A stretch of DNA of 64,000 nucleotides from positions 106,826 to 170,825 of the forward strand of contig NZ_JADNYP010000011.1 in the NCBI RefSeq assembly GCF_015680705.1. The letters are read 5' to 3'. The notes beneath the pieces are model-generated. The model was not told the DNA's origin and searched no databases. It worked only from the letters and a program-made list of their open reading frames with translations. The translations under genes were made by a program, and so were the position numbers. Shown in pieces: positions 30,461-39,847 of the stretch; the stretch's first letter is position 1, and each line of letters begins with the position of its first letter. The DNA comes from Pseudomonas fulva. Its GTDB lineage: Bacteria > Pseudomonadota > Gammaproteobacteria > Pseudomonadales > Pseudomonadaceae.

Positions 30461-31918
30461 TTAGAGCCCTGGCTCGCGCAGTAGCAAATCCTTGATCAAG
30501 TCGAGTTGAGCTTCGCTTTTCAACAATTCCTCTTCCAGCAGGCGATGCCGATGTTGGTAATCCATTGCTTCACGCTCGAGTGTCTGCACATACCCTTGGT
30601 TGGCATCGAAGGCCTTTTTCTGCTCGACCATGGCCTTTTGCAGTTGGCCACATTGCTCGCTGACCTTGTCCAGTTGCACTTTGTACTCAATAGCCAAGCG
30701 GGTCTGTGCTTCGCAGGTTTGGGTAAGCTTGGCATTATCCTTGGCCAAGGCATCGCGCTCGGCTGCTAGGCCGCTGGAAGCTTTGCTGAGCACGTCCACA
30801 CGCGCCTGACGCTCGTTCGCTAGCTGGGCTTGGGCATCGCGTGCGCCAGCTAGGTCAACAAGCTGTTTATCCAGCACTTCCTTGGTGCGGACGAGTTCGG
30901 CGTTGCGATTTCCCAACGAAGCAATCTCTCCTTGCAAGTCGGTTACCTGGGTGGCGTGATTGTCGTATGCGACGGAAAGCGCTGCGTTCTTTTGGGTTAG
31001 CGCTTCACAAGCATTGGCAAGTTCGCTGCGCTCGTTATCAAATGCATTGATTTGCGCTTGCTGCGAGATAGCCAGGTCGATCTGGTCATCGCGTGCTTTG
31101 ATCAGCTCAGCCTGCCGGACTTCTAATGCCTCGCAAGCGGAGACAAGTCGGGTGTTCTCGCTAACAAGGTCGTCGATCTGTTGCTCCAGTTGCAGAAGCT
31201 GCTGCTGACTGGCTTGTGCAGCAAACAAAGATTGCGAGTCCAGTTTTGCAACTTCGCTTTTCGAGCGCTGTTGTCCCAGACGGGTGGCATTCCGCTCAAA
31301 CAGAATTTGACTTTGAGGAAATATAGCGTCCGGATTATCCATGACAAGGTCGAAACCTAGACCCTCCATCCAACCGATGATCTCACTGTCCTTTGCATCA
31401 TCCTGATACAACGGCTCACTACTGCATTCTATGATTATCCATGTAAATGCGTGCAATAAAGCTTCCGGAGTAGCCTGCAGAAGCTGCAGGGCTTGCCCGG
31501 GGGCTGCGATGAGAAGGGCGTGCGGCTGCTGGTGATCTAACATCTGCTCAGCTACTACCGACTCAAGGCTGCGAGCTGGAACTTGCAATACTTCTTCGTG
31601 GCGTAAATTAGGATAATATGTGAACAGTTCAGCTGCCTTTTTGAGGCTGCTGTATGCCAGATGGTTAAATGTTTCCAGCGTTGTGATGGGCTGTTCGGTG
31701 GGAGTGGCGGCAATGGCCAGCAAACGCTCGCCCCTATCGTAGTGCAAACGGCTGCCTAATTCCTCAGCCACACGTGGATGCGCTTCGACCAGCAGCAACT
31801 GGTGATAGCCCAGTCGACGCCAGTCGCTCAGTTGACTGCCTGTGCCTGCGCCGATAATCAGGGCGCAGTGCAGACCATCCACACTGTGTTCATGAATGTG
31901 GCGCAGCAGCTTGTTCAT
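30461..31918 (-). CDS. FkbM-like methyltransferase domain with long C-terminal coiled coil
   Basis: 485 residues. Residues about 15-210 resemble a diverged FkbM/SAM methyltransferase fold (CALIIGAGTGSQL as the glycine loop, LLLVEAHPRVAEEL as the acidic strand end, TWIIIECSSEP). The usual FkbM KIDVEG block is replaced by LLIAAPGQ, so activity is uncertain. Residues about 220-475 are a near-continuous coiled coil with repeated ALTQKNAALS- and ELVRTKEVLD-type heptads. A methyltransferase joined to a rod recalls WbdD, the chain terminator and length ruler of E. coli O8/O9a. It is adjacent to its neighbours (0 and 2 bases), hence co-translated. Confidence 0.72.
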   Translation of the reverse strand: MNKLLRHIHEHSVDGLHCALIIGAGTGSQLSDWRRLGYHQLLLVEAHPRVAEELGSRLHYDRGERLLAIAATPTEQPITTLETFNHLAYSSLKKAAELFTYYPNLRHEEVLQVPARSLESVVAEQMLDHQQPHALLIAAPGQALQLLQATPEALLHAFTWIIIECSSEPLYQDDAKDSEIIGWMEGLGFDLVMDNPDAIFPQSQILFERNATRLGQQRSKSEVAKLDSQSLFAAQASQQQLLQLEQQIDDLVSENTRLVSACEALEVRQAELIKARDDQIDLAISQQAQINAFDNERSELANACEALTQKNAALSVAYDNHATQVTDLQGEIASLGNRNAELVRTKEVLDKQLVDLAGARDAQAQLANERQARVDVLSKASSGLAAERDALAKDNAKLTQTCEAQTRLAIEYKVQLDKVSEQCGQLQKAMVEQKKAFDANQGYVQTLEREAMDYQHRHRLLEEELLKSEAQLDLIKDLLLREPGL

Positions 31919-32956
31919 TTATTCATCCGCCTCGTCCAATTGAGTTTCGACATCGTCCAACAATGCTTCGAGAACGCATTGTGCTTTGCGCAGTTCATGC
32001 AGTCGCGTCATACCAGGGAGGGTGTTGTCACTCGGCTCGCAGAGCAAATCTCCAAGCAGTGCACATGCCTGGTCGCTGTCTGGGCGTTTGAGCAAGAATG
32101 CCTTCAACAAACCAATGGCTTCTTCGCGTTGGCTTTGACCCAGCAGCATTTCAACCCTTTGAGGCAGGCCATGGTCCTGCATGTACTTGAGACGTTTTGG
32201 CAAAGTGACATCGTGCGGCTGTATTGCGATCGCGACCTGCATCGCCTCTTCGGCTTGTTCGAACTGGCCAAGTGCGAAATGACTGTTGGCGATCCCCAGA
32301 TGGGCCCAATGGAGGCGCAGGTCGCAGCCGGCCGCTACCCGGAACGCATCCAAGGCTTCAGCCGCCAAGCCCAGCAACATCAGGCTTTCGCCTAGCTTGC
32401 AATAGCCCAATGAGTTTTCGCCCAGCGCGCTATTGATCGTGGCCCAAGCACTTCTGGCTTCGGCGACCTCTCCAGTTTCCTGCAAGCGTGCGGCAAGGCG
32501 ATAGGCTTGAGCAAAGTTCCGCAGGTTACCTGCGTAACGGCTGTATTTGGATTGGCTCAGTAGATCGGCGAGCAAGCTTAAGCCAATCGCCCGTGGAATC
32601 TGAGGATAGGCCGGCTCGCGGCGCTCGGGACCAAATGCATGGGTGCCGCTAAGTAGATTGCCGGTTTCTGCCACGCGTGCAGCCAGATCATGCACTTCGC
32701 CGTCATACAGCTCATGAGAAAGCTGCAGATCGAACATATAGCAACCGTCACCGATGCCGGCAGTTTGAAGATCTTCACGGAACTGTTGCGCGATACCTTG
32801 AGCCACGACTTCGCCATCTGCAATGATTTCGATAGTCAGCTTTTTCTGTGGATGAGCAGGAGCAAACGCCCAACCGAAAGCGCGGTCGTCAAGGATGTAA
32901 TCGAAATGGCCTGTGACTTCGGTACTTGATGCTGCCGGTGCAGAGAGGGAGTTCAT
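31919..32956 (-). CDS. GWA-module and TPR protein of the polysaccharide operon
   Basis: 345 residues from ATG 32956; the frame is open further upstream but reads into non-family sequence. Residues about 14-110 are a beta-rich module (GHFDYILDDRAFGWAFAPAHP, IIADGEVVAQGIA, GDGCYMFDLQLSHELYDGEVHDL) related to modules in the two glycosyltransferases upstream. The rest is TPR-like (LGYCKLGESLMLLGLAAEALDAF, HLGIANSHFALGQFEQAEEAM). There is no catalytic motif, so a binding or scaffold role is likely (inference). Its stop abuts the next gene's ATG. It is the first gene of the long 33.0-10.2 kb run. Confidence 0.7.
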   Translation of the reverse strand: MNSLSAPAASSTEVTGHFDYILDDRAFGWAFAPAHPQKKLTIEIIADGEVVAQGIAQQFREDLQTAGIGDGCYMFDLQLSHELYDGEVHDLAARVAETGNLLSGTHAFGPERREPAYPQIPRAIGLSLLADLLSQSKYSRYAGNLRNFAQAYRLAARLQETGEVAEARSAWATINSALGENSLGYCKLGESLMLLGLAAEALDAFRVAAGCDLRLHWAHLGIANSHFALGQFEQAEEAMQVAIAIQPHDVTLPKRLKYMQDHGLPQRVEMLLGQSQREEAIGLLKAFLLKRPDSDQACALLGDLLCEPSDNTLPGMTRLHELRKAQCVLEALLDDVETQLDEADE

Positions 32957-33327
32957 GGCGTTTGGTCTGCAAATGAATAAGAGTGGATGTTTACTGGCCG
33001 TCTTGGGTAATGACAGCCATATCGTCGAGAGCGTGTGTAACGTCTTTGCGTTGCGAATGGGTCGCTGGGTGGTCGTTTGCGAGGCGGCGCGGGTCTGCCG
33101 TGCAACTGGGACAAGATGCCACAGCAAGTATCATGGCTGAAACCAAGCAGATCTCTATCCGTCGGATACCGGCTACCCTTTTTCAATTGTTCAGACGAAT
33201 AGATTAAATGCCGGACTGACTTCAATAAGGCAGTCCGGAGCTTGACATGACAAACTGCTGAATTCGCTAACGCCAGGCTTGTGTGCAAAGACAAAGCGCT
33301 TGAGGCATTACTGACCATGTCACACAT
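32957..33327. other. 371-base non-coding gap holding a hairpin and probably a promoter
   Basis: No gene is seen on either strand. It separates the 38.3-33.3 kb pair from the long downstream operon. A perfect 8-bp stem lies at 33211-33238. A promoter for the 32956 gene is expected in the remaining 250 bases, but I cannot identify -35 and -10 boxes with confidence. Confidence 0.45.
33204..33238 (-). terminator. Possible terminator after the GT2 gene pair
   Basis: Arms CCGGACTG (33211-33218) and CAGTCCGG (33231-33238) pair perfectly around a 12-base loop. On the minus strand CATTTAATCT follows, a weak T-rich stretch. It lies about 90 bases past the stop of the gene ending at 33328. Confidence 0.45.
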
Positions 33328-35748
33328 TTATCGCTTCCTTTCATCCCATGACACGGCGGCGGGCCGGCTAGATTTTCGTTCAGCAAAGTTCTTTACCGGC
33401 ATCGATAACCCGCCGTACGGTCCAGTCGAATAATCCAGGGCCAATGCCGGATTATAAAATGGATCATTGTAGGAATCGAGGGTCCACTGCTCAATGAATT
33501 TCTGCTGTTCGCGTCGAGCACGAGCGCGTTTTTCTGGCACCAAATCCTTCCCGCGACTGGCTGATTCGGCGTGGATCAATTGCGCAAATGCACTCCAGAC
33601 CAAATGCAGCCCTTGGCGTTGAATCTTCAAGCACAAGTCCACATCGTTGAAGGCTACGGGGAAGGTACTTTCATCCAGGCCTTCGACTTTATCGAAAACG
33701 GACTTGCGCATGAGCATGCAGGCAGCCGTGACTGCGCTCTGGCGCCGGGTGAGCTGATTGGTGCCCAGGTAACCTGGATCACGTGCTGCAAGTGTATTTC
33801 CGCTATGTGCGGCCAAGCCTTCGACGCCTACCACCACGCCACCGTGCTGGACCATGCGGTTTGGCCACAACAACTTTGCACCTACGGCACCCACACCCGG
33901 GCGGAGCAACTGTGCAACCATTTCCTTCAGCCAGCCACTCTCGATGATTTCGATATCGTTGTTGACGAGCCCGATCAGTTCGCCGGTGGCCAGGCTTGCG
34001 GCGCGGTTGTTGATGGTCGAGTAATTGAACGGGTAGGGGTGGCGGAGCACTCGCACGCCACGCTTGTCCAGCGCCATCAGATAATCGAGCGTTTGCTCAT
34101 CGGTGGATTGGTTGTCGACGACTATGATCTCCAGATTCGGATAATCGGTGTCGTTGAGCAGACCTTCGATGCAGGCGAACAGCAGCTTGTATTGATCACG
34201 AGTCGGCACGATCAGGCTCACCCGCGGAAGTGCCTCGGGTAATGGCCAGTGTGCGCGTAGCAGAGCGGGGTAGGCTTCTACCGCGCTGACGGTCGCCCCC
34301 GGCGCCAGCTGTTCGCAGAGCCATTGGATGGCTTGCTTGCGTTGCGATGAGGGCACTGCCTGTTCGGGGCTCGACGCAGCGCCATGCGCCCGGTGGTAAA
34401 GCACCCTAGGTAGATGAGCGACGCTCAGCTGATCGCGCTCGCTGAGCAGGACGATCGCCGCGCTCAGCTCATGCCAGTTGCAAGCCTCTGCGCCATCGCG
34501 CCTGGGCAGGAGGGCCAAGGCCGGTTCGACGACAGCCGCACCGAAGATCGCGCCTGGCGTGAAAATGTCTGCGCCGATGAACAGGTCCATGTCCCAGGTG
34601 GGTTTCAGCCAGGGGAAGCTGCGCCCGCCTTGCGCGTCATCACGGTCGCAGTCCGCATAGCCCCATGCGTTGTCGTCATCCAGCAGTGCGCTCAGATGGG
34701 GGAGGGCATGGGGTGCCAGCCGGTCGCCTGCCATCATCGGCAGAATACGGTCGCAACCGGCCTCGAGCAGTTGCCGTAGTGCCGACGCTACTTCGTCAGG
34801 CGAGGCAGTGGCGACTGCCTGCACCTTTGCATGGTCATCGCCCAGGCTTGCCAGGCTGGTCTGCTCGAGCGTGTCGTCGCCTGCGCTGATCAACAGGATG
34901 CCAAGCGTGCCCAGCAGCGGGGGCGACGGCACGTCGTCGAGTTTCTGGAAGGCATCGAACCACTGGGGGTAGAGGTGCCAGCCGGCACTTTTGGGAAGGC
35001 GCAAGGCCTGTTCCTTGGCGACGCCTTCAAGCAAGGCGAAGGTAGGGTCGTCTTGCGGCACGTCCAGTCGCCGCAGCAGCCCTTCCAGGCCCTCGGGTCG
35101 GCAGCACAGGCGGATCGGGCTGCCCGGCAGTGTCTGGCCGAGATCGTTCACCACCTCCAGCAGATGCAGCTCACCGTCGGCCAGCTCCCAGGGTAGGTCG
35201 AGGGTGAAGCCGTGGTCGGCCGAGGCTCGGTAAGCCAGGGCCTGATGGTGCTCATTGCACAGGGCCTGGGCGATGACCCGGTCACCGTCGCGCACGCTGA
35301 TCCGCACGTGGCGGCGCGGGGCGACCGGGTCCCATGCCCAGCCGCTGACGCGCAGGCCACCGGTGTGCCATACCTGCGAAGTAATGGCCGAGGCCTCCTG
35401 GGCCGGGGCCGATGGCACCTGCACCTGGCCTGCCAGGGGTATGCCCTGGTTGGCGATCTGGGCAGTGATCGTGTGGGCTTGTTCAAGCCAGCTCTGCCGC
35501 AGCTGCACGGCAAACCCATGGAACTGGTCGCCGGCAGGTGCGCTCGGTTCATACTGGTCGGCCCGGGCCAGGGCGACACTGCTGCCATCGATGAACACTT
35601 CGATGACCAGGCGTCGTTCAGGTTGCGCGCTATCCAGCGCCCAGCCCTGCAGCACATCACCTTGCAGGCCGATGATGGCCCCGCTCAGCGTGGCGGAAGT
35701 GGCGGGTGGCTGGCCCGCCTGGGGCTTGTCGAAGGCTGCTTGGGGCAT
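33328..35748 (-). CDS. GT2 glycosyltransferase with two N-terminal GWA modules
   Basis: About 806 residues from ATG 35748, just after the upstream stop. In-frame ATGs at 35802 and 35886 would overlap the neighbour. Two tandem beta-rich modules occupy about 20-200 (GDVLQGWALDSAQPERR, VFIDGSSVALARA, HGFAVQL; then RVSGWAWDPVAPRRH, DHGFTLDLPWELADGELH). GT2 lies at about 500-745 (PRVSLIVPTRDQYKLL, IIVVDNQSTDEQT, LVNNDIEIIESGWL, NDVDLCLKIQRQG). The C-terminal tail resembles those of other large GT2 enzymes (YNDPFYNPALALDYSTGPYG). Donor sugar unknown. Confidence 0.84.
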   Translation of the reverse strand: MPQAAFDKPQAGQPPATSATLSGAIIGLQGDVLQGWALDSAQPERRLVIEVFIDGSSVALARADQYEPSAPAGDQFHGFAVQLRQSWLEQAHTITAQIANQGIPLAGQVQVPSAPAQEASAITSQVWHTGGLRVSGWAWDPVAPRRHVRISVRDGDRVIAQALCNEHHQALAYRASADHGFTLDLPWELADGELHLLEVVNDLGQTLPGSPIRLCCRPEGLEGLLRRLDVPQDDPTFALLEGVAKEQALRLPKSAGWHLYPQWFDAFQKLDDVPSPPLLGTLGILLISAGDDTLEQTSLASLGDDHAKVQAVATASPDEVASALRQLLEAGCDRILPMMAGDRLAPHALPHLSALLDDDNAWGYADCDRDDAQGGRSFPWLKPTWDMDLFIGADIFTPGAIFGAAVVEPALALLPRRDGAEACNWHELSAAIVLLSERDQLSVAHLPRVLYHRAHGAASSPEQAVPSSQRKQAIQWLCEQLAPGATVSAVEAYPALLRAHWPLPEALPRVSLIVPTRDQYKLLFACIEGLLNDTDYPNLEIIVVDNQSTDEQTLDYLMALDKRGVRVLRHPYPFNYSTINNRAASLATGELIGLVNNDIEIIESGWLKEMVAQLLRPGVGAVGAKLLWPNRMVQHGGVVVGVEGLAAHSGNTLAARDPGYLGTNQLTRRQSAVTAACMLMRKSVFDKVEGLDESTFPVAFNDVDLCLKIQRQGLHLVWSAFAQLIHAESASRGKDLVPEKRARARREQQKFIEQWTLDSYNDPFYNPALALDYSTGPYGGLSMPVKNFAERKSSRPAAVSWDERKR

Positions 35749-35758
35749 CAGGCTTGGC

Positions 35759-38257
35759 TCAGTGGAAAGGTAAATGGGTAATAGGCGTCGCACCGACTTC
35801 ATCGGCAAGCGACGTGGGTTTGGCGTACAGCGGCACGTCCAGTTCGGCGGCCAGCTCCGGAGCCGGCCAGCCGGCATCCGGGGCATCGGTCAGGCTGAGT
35901 ACCGCCTGGCAGCCGGCTGCCTTGGCCCGTTGCGCGAAGGTAAAGCCTTGAACCTCAGGCAGCAGCTGCACGATGCCTGTGGCTTGCAGCGTCTTGAGCC
36001 AAGGGGCATCTTCCTTGGCCAGCAGTACCGTGGGCAGCTGGTTGCGGGCCAGGTTGCGGGCCAAGGTGAGCCACTGCTGGCCTACTTCGACCTCGCCCAG
36101 GGCATCGCCGATCAGGAAGACGCGTGGAAGCTCCGCCGGCGTACCGCGTAATGGGCGAGTGGCCTGGGTGAGCAAATGGCTGCCCGGCAAGGCGGCGGCA
36201 TAGGCGCGTCTCAGCGCGTTCCAGGGCAACTGGATGCTGCTCGCTTCCCGCGCGAAGCGCTGCCAGTCATGCGAGCCGTCCTGGCTCAGCAGGCGCTGGT
36301 CACGGCAGAGGATGCGGTAGGGCGTGTCCAGCAGGGCGGGCAAGTCGCAGAGTTCGGCCGGGCAATCGGCCAGTCGCTCGAACACCAGTTCGTCCTGAGG
36401 CAACAGGCGAAGGGCCTCGACCAGGCTAGCGAAGTCTTGAGGCAGCTGGTAATCCAGGATCAGTGGCAGCGGCGCCAGCGGTGCCCGCAGGGTGATCCAG
36501 GTTCGATGCGTGTCGTGCTGCCAGGCCAGGCTGAACGGCGCGTCGTCGTTCGAGCCGTCATGAACATGCAAGGTCTTCTTGCCTTGTGCTGGCCAGCCTG
36601 CCGGCTGCCTGCGGCTGGCTGCTTGTTCGGCCAGGCGAACGAGGCGCGCCCGTTGCAGCGCGTCCCGCGCAGGCTTGATCGGGTCGCGCAGGCAGAAGAC
36701 CTTGTAGCGAGCCGAGGCGTCCGGATAGCGTTGGCGCAAGATGGCGTTGTTGTGGGCCACGCGCAGGATTTTTTCCGCGCCGAACGAAATGCCGCCCTGG
36801 TGTGCCACGAAGACGTTGGGGGCGCCTAGGTGGTGCCAACCCAAGTTGCGCGCGCGCAAGCACCAGTCGGTCTCTTCCCCATAGCCGCGGGCCAGGTGGA
36901 CTTCGTCCAGGTAACCGACCTGGTGGAGCGCTTCGCGCTTGATGTACAGGCAAAAGCCGCAACCGGTTTCGATTTCCATCGGCGCGCTGGCGGCTTGCCG
37001 CGCCAGGTCGTCGAGTTCGGCCTGTTCGGCCGCGCTCGGCATGGGGTGGCTGATCTGGCTGCGCGGGAAGCTCATCAGCTCGCCGTTGTTGGTGAACGGG
37101 GTCACCGAGGCGGTGCGCTCATCGCGGTAGGCAACCTCGCGCAAGCGGTCGAGCCAGTCGCCGTGCACGCGCGTGTCGGCATTCAACCACACCACGTCCT
37201 TGCTTGGGCTCAACGCCATGGCGCGGTTCATGCTGCGGATGAAGCCCAGGTTCACGGCATTGTGCACCAGGGTGATCTTGCCCTTGCCAGCCAGCACCTT
37301 GAGTGCCTTGGCCAGGGCGGGTATGGGGGTGGCGTCCTCGATCACGACCAGGCGCTGGGGGGTACGGTTGAGCTTGCGGGCGTCCAGTGCGCTGTTGATG
37401 CATTCGAGTGTTTCCTCCAGGCCGTTGTAGACCGGGATCAACACGTCGACAGCCGCCTGCCTGGCCGGCTCGGCTGGCGCGGATGGCGGTACGAACGCCG
37501 GCATGGCGAACACCGGGCTGCCAAGCAGCTCCGTGCCGTTGGCGAAGCTGACGCGCACTTGCGCGGTCGGATTGGACACACGGATGCGAATGCCGCCGTG
37601 GCTGGCCGGCAGCCCGGCGGCGCCGAGCAGTGGATGCGGGGCGTTGGCCAGCGAATCGATCTGCCTGCCATTGACCAGCAGCTTCAACGCAGCGGGGCTT
37701 TGCAGGTTGCGCAGGTCGACCGCCCAGCCCTGGATCTCGTTGCGTTCCGGCAAAAAGCGCACCACGCCCACGGTTGCAGGCGCATCGGCCTGTGCCGCCA
37801 GCAGTTTTAGCACCAGCGCCAGCTCGTTGGCGGCGGTGATGTCGGGCAGGTGCGCAAGGATCATCCGCCGCAGTTCGGTGGGAGCCTGCGACTGGCTGCG
37901 CGCTTGCCAGAGGGTCATGCGCAGCGCCGGGTCGTTGGGTTGCTGCCGCCAGGCTTCGGTCAGGTACTGGGTGGCCAGCGGGGCGTGCCCCTGGGCCAGC
38001 AGGCTGCGCCCGATCAAGGCGTGGATGTCGGCGCGGCCAGGCAATGCCTGGGCGGCGTTGGCGAAAAACAGAAATGCCAGCTGTGGCGACGTCGCGAGGG
38101 TCGCTATGCCTTTCCACACCATTGCCTCGGGCCGGTACTCGGCGATTTGCATGGCACGCTCGAGTGCGGCAGCGGCAAGGTCAGGCTGGTTGGCCTGGCG
38201 ATGGCGGTGGAAGATGTCCATGAGCGTTTCTCGCCCATGGTCGAGTTGTCTGGACAT
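35759..38257 (-). CDS. GT2 glycosyltransferase with TPR-like N-terminus and GWA module
   Basis: 832 residues. TPR-like repeats at about 15-150 (PDLAAAALERAMQIAEYRPEA, LLAQGHAPLATQYLTEAW) lead to a GWA-type module near 165-255 (IQGWAVDLRNLQSPAALKLL). GT2 is at about 268-540 (VDVLIPVYNGLEETLECI, RLVVIEDATPIP, VWLNADTRVHGDWL, GYGEETDWCLRARNLG). The C-terminal 230 residues are unfamiliar. ATG 38257 is used; M13 at 38221 has a slightly better spaced purine-rich leader. It follows the strong terminator of the RTX operon, so it may depend on readthrough or on a nearby unrecognised promoter. Confidence 0.83.
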   Translation of the reverse strand: MSRQLDHGRETLMDIFHRHRQANQPDLAAAALERAMQIAEYRPEAMVWKGIATLATSPQLAFLFFANAAQALPGRADIHALIGRSLLAQGHAPLATQYLTEAWRQQPNDPALRMTLWQARSQSQAPTELRRMILAHLPDITAANELALVLKLLAAQADAPATVGVVRFLPERNEIQGWAVDLRNLQSPAALKLLVNGRQIDSLANAPHPLLGAAGLPASHGGIRIRVSNPTAQVRVSFANGTELLGSPVFAMPAFVPPSAPAEPARQAAVDVLIPVYNGLEETLECINSALDARKLNRTPQRLVVIEDATPIPALAKALKVLAGKGKITLVHNAVNLGFIRSMNRAMALSPSKDVVWLNADTRVHGDWLDRLREVAYRDERTASVTPFTNNGELMSFPRSQISHPMPSAAEQAELDDLARQAASAPMEIETGCGFCLYIKREALHQVGYLDEVHLARGYGEETDWCLRARNLGWHHLGAPNVFVAHQGGISFGAEKILRVAHNNAILRQRYPDASARYKVFCLRDPIKPARDALQRARLVRLAEQAASRRQPAGWPAQGKKTLHVHDGSNDDAPFSLAWQHDTHRTWITLRAPLAPLPLILDYQLPQDFASLVEALRLLPQDELVFERLADCPAELCDLPALLDTPYRILCRDQRLLSQDGSHDWQRFAREASSIQLPWNALRRAYAAALPGSHLLTQATRPLRGTPAELPRVFLIGDALGEVEVGQQWLTLARNLARNQLPTVLLAKEDAPWLKTLQATGIVQLLPEVQGFTFAQRAKAAGCQAVLSLTDAPDAGWPAPELAAELDVPLYAKPTSLADEVGATPITHLPFH

Positions 38258-38273
38258 AAGCTTGGCTTGGCTA

Positions 38274-38310
38274 CAAAAAATAAAAAGAGGGGCGACCCTA
38301 GAGTCGCCCC
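38274..38310 (-). terminator. Strong intrinsic terminator of the RTX operon
   Basis: Arms GGGGCGAC (38289-38296) and GTCGCCCC (38303-38310) form a perfect 8-bp stem with a 6-base loop. On the minus strand it is followed by CTCTTTTTATTTTTT. This is a textbook Rho-independent terminator about 57 bases past the stop of the RTX/DUF4214 gene. Confidence 0.9.
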
Positions 38311-38366
38311 CTTTCGCATACGCCCAGCCTTGCGGCCGGGCATACGCTTCGCTACAGCAGGGCTAG

Positions 38367-39830
38367 TTACACTTGGCCGTGCAGCACAACGACGTTGTCG
38401 ATGTGGTCAACACCTTCAGCGGAACCAACGATGCCCAGGGCAACGTCGGCGTGGGTGCCGCCGTTGGCCAGCAGGCCCAGCCAAGCTGCCTTGCCAGCTT
38501 CGTCCGAAGCACGGCCCAGAGCGGACTGGTACAGACCTTCGATGAAGTCGCTGTCAGACTTGGTCTGAGCTTCAGCGGAACCAACGATGGCTGCAGCCAC
38601 GTCGGCACGGCTTGCGCCGTTGAACAGCTGGCCTACCCAAGCGTTGTAGCCTTCTTCCTCGACTTCACGGCCCAGTACGTTTTCGTACAGATCGCGGACG
38701 AAGTCACCGTTCGACTGGTCTGCTTCGATCGCCTCTTGCGAGGTGGCGATGGCAGCAGCGATGTCGGTCAGCGAACCGCCGTTGGCCAGGTAGCCAGCCC
38801 AGTCGGCAGCGCCTTGCTCGTCAGCGTCGCGACCCAGCAGAGCCTGGTACAGCTCGTTGATGTCGGTAGCGTTGACGGCACCTGCGAACTCGGTGGAGTT
38901 CAGGAACAGGTTGGCGATGTCGGTCAGCGAAGTACCGTTGTTCACGGCACCGACGAAGTCCTTGGCGCCTTGTGCGTCAGCGTCGCGGTCCAGGATGCCT
39001 TGGTACAGGCGCAGGGCAGCGGCTTCATCTTCGCTGCGAGCCAGGGCAACGGTCTCGACTTCTTCGCCGTCGACGAAGGTCAGGAACTCGGCGTTGGTGA
39101 TCGAGGCAGTCTGGCCAACACCAGTGGCAGCGCTGGTCAGGTTGACGTTGTAGTTGTTGCCGACGGCGAAGTCGTAGTCTTCACGCGAACCGTCCAGCTG
39201 GACCACGTCGAAGCCAGCGCCAGTGTCGACCACGTCAGTGTGGGCAGTGCCGCTCAGCACGACGGTATCGTCGCCCGCACCGGTCTTGACGACGTTGTTG
39301 CCAGCGCCAGCGATAACGGTGTTGTTGCCGTTGCCGGTGGTGATGACGTCGTTGCCGGCACCTGCGTCGATGAAGTAGTTCTGGTCGCCAGAGGCAGTGA
39401 TCACGTCGTTGCCCGAGCCGGTCACCAGGACTTGCTCGATCTGAGCGTCAGGTGCGGCGGTGACGGCAACGTCAGCGGCCAGGGCAGCGAACACTGCCGG
39501 AGCTGCGCCGGCCGACTGGCCTTGCAGGTTGACGTTCAGGCTGGCCTGGCTTTCGAGGATGTAAACGCTGGCGCCAGCTTGTTCGGCTTCGGACAGGTCC
39601 ACGGTGACCAGGTCGTTGGCGGTGCCAGCGATTTCGCCGGTCACAACGTCTACTGCGCCGTTGGTTGGCAGTTCCAGGTTCACGCCGTCGAAGCTGGCGA
39701 CGTTGACGGTGGCGCCTTCAGCGTCCAGGCCCAGCAGGGAGCTGATGGCGTCGACGGTGCTGTCGGACAGTTGGGTTGCAGTCAGGTACGACTGAAACTC
39801 GGAGGACGAAACGGGGCTATCGTATTGCAT
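38367..39830 (-). CDS. Secreted RTX/DUF4214 surface protein, type I secretion substrate
   Basis: 487 residues, acidic, without cysteine or signal peptide, as usual for type I substrates. RTX nonapeptides lie at about 138-192 (GSGNDVITA, GAGNDVITT, GNGNNTVIA, GAGNNVVKT, GAGDDTVVL), with one more near 204; they bind calcium and fold outside the cell. Residues about 265-475 are four DUF4214 repeats (LYQGILDRDADAQG, LYQALLGRDADEQG, LYENVLGREVEEEG, LYQSALGRASDEAG). The uniform codon choice suggests high expression. AGGA lies 8 bases before ATG 39830. It is followed by a strong terminator and lies across a divergent gap from the type I secretion genes. A surface-layer or matrix protein is likely (inference). 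Confidence 0.85.
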   Translation of the reverse strand: MQYDSPVSSSEFQSYLTATQLSDSTVDAISSLLGLDAEGATVNVASFDGVNLELPTNGAVDVVTGEIAGTANDLVTVDLSEAEQAGASVYILESQASLNVNLQGQSAGAAPAVFAALAADVAVTAAPDAQIEQVLVTGSGNDVITASGDQNYFIDAGAGNDVITTGNGNNTVIAGAGNNVVKTGAGDDTVVLSGTAHTDVVDTGAGFDVVQLDGSREDYDFAVGNNYNVNLTSAATGVGQTASITNAEFLTFVDGEEVETVALARSEDEAAALRLYQGILDRDADAQGAKDFVGAVNNGTSLTDIANLFLNSTEFAGAVNATDINELYQALLGRDADEQGAADWAGYLANGGSLTDIAAAIATSQEAIEADQSNGDFVRDLYENVLGREVEEEGYNAWVGQLFNGASRADVAAAIVGSAEAQTKSDSDFIEGLYQSALGRASDEAGKAAWLGLLANGGTHADVALGIVGSAEGVDHIDNVVVLHGQV

Positions 39831-39847
39831 GGTCGATTCCTGTTACT

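Noticed and set aside
38780..39420. Regular DNA periodicity that could suggest a CRISPR or satellite repeat
   Set aside because: The periodicity is codon-level, from RTX nonapeptides and DUF4214 repeats; there are no identical repeats with unique spacers.
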